DNA of 6,451 nucleotides, from positions 1-6,451 of the forward strand of contig CAYOHL010000048.1 of the NCBI GenBank assembly GCA_964403775.1, in the 5' to 3' direction. The translations under genes were made by a program, and so were the position numbers. Below the pieces are notes generated by a model that saw nothing but the letters and a program-made list of their open reading frames with translations, searched no databases and had not been told where the DNA came from. This DNA is from CG1-02-33-12 sp964403775 (lineage in GTDB: Archaea > Nanobdellota > Nanobdellia > Woesearchaeales > CG1-02-33-12). Positions 6,388 through 6,451 of this stretch are shown piece by piece; position 1 is the first letter of the stretch; every line of letters begins with the position of its first letter.

Positions 6388-6451
6388 ATATTTTAATCTT
6401 AAAATCAATAAGGTTTGTAGAGTTATTATTTTCCTGTCAAAAGATTTTTAT

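Noticed and set aside
1..6451. CRISPR array, insertion sequence, tRNA, or new defence-like system
   Set aside because: I saw no spaced direct repeats, transposase-like protein, terminal inverted repeats, tRNA T-loop or toxin/antitoxin-like pair. The window is filled by housekeeping translation genes and one unknown gene.

Overview
The window is a compact, AT-rich piece of an archaeal chromosome. The clearest sign is a Nop5/fibrillarin pair, the protein core of the C/D-box RNA-guided 2'-O-methylation particle, which bacteria lack. Supporting signs are an archaeal-type valyl-tRNA synthetase and TATA-box promoters placed so that transcripts would be leaderless or nearly so, with no Shine-Dalgarno sequences. 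The small gaps, lysine-rich proteins and low GC fit a DPANN-type lineage (Woesearchaeota or Pacearchaeota, for example), but that placement is an inference and would need a tree.

Layout, left to right. Positions 2-136 (+) hold the last 44 codons of an unidentified protein. A strong TATA box follows, then valS (186-2621, +). After a 10-base tail-to-tail gap come four genes on the minus strand, transcribed right to left: nop5 (6321-5299), flpA (5302-4628, overlapping nop5 by 4 bases), cysS (4592-3183, 35 bases after flpA) and an unrecognised 168-codon gene (3138-2632, 44 bases after cysS). The right end (6322-6451) is non-coding as far as can be seen. It holds the nop5 promoter, a perfect 14-bp AT palindrome, and perhaps the edge of a divergent gene or RNA.

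All four recognised genes serve translation. ValRS and CysRS charge tRNA. Nop5 and fibrillarin, with L7Ae and guide RNAs encoded elsewhere, methylate rRNA and tRNA. nop5-flpA is a conserved archaeal gene pair, while cysS and the hypothetical gene are same-strand followers that may be read through or use weak promoters of their own.

I found no mobile element, CRISPR array, tRNA, rRNA or defence-like module, and the genes are ordinary housekeeping ones. The points worth a second look are modest: the repeated TATA-to-start spacing of about 27 bases, the overlapping flpA start without a ribosome binding site, the unknown 168-residue protein, likely antisense overlap of the convergent 3' ends, the GAEE variant of the Nop5 GAEK signature, and the palindrome near the nop5 promoter.
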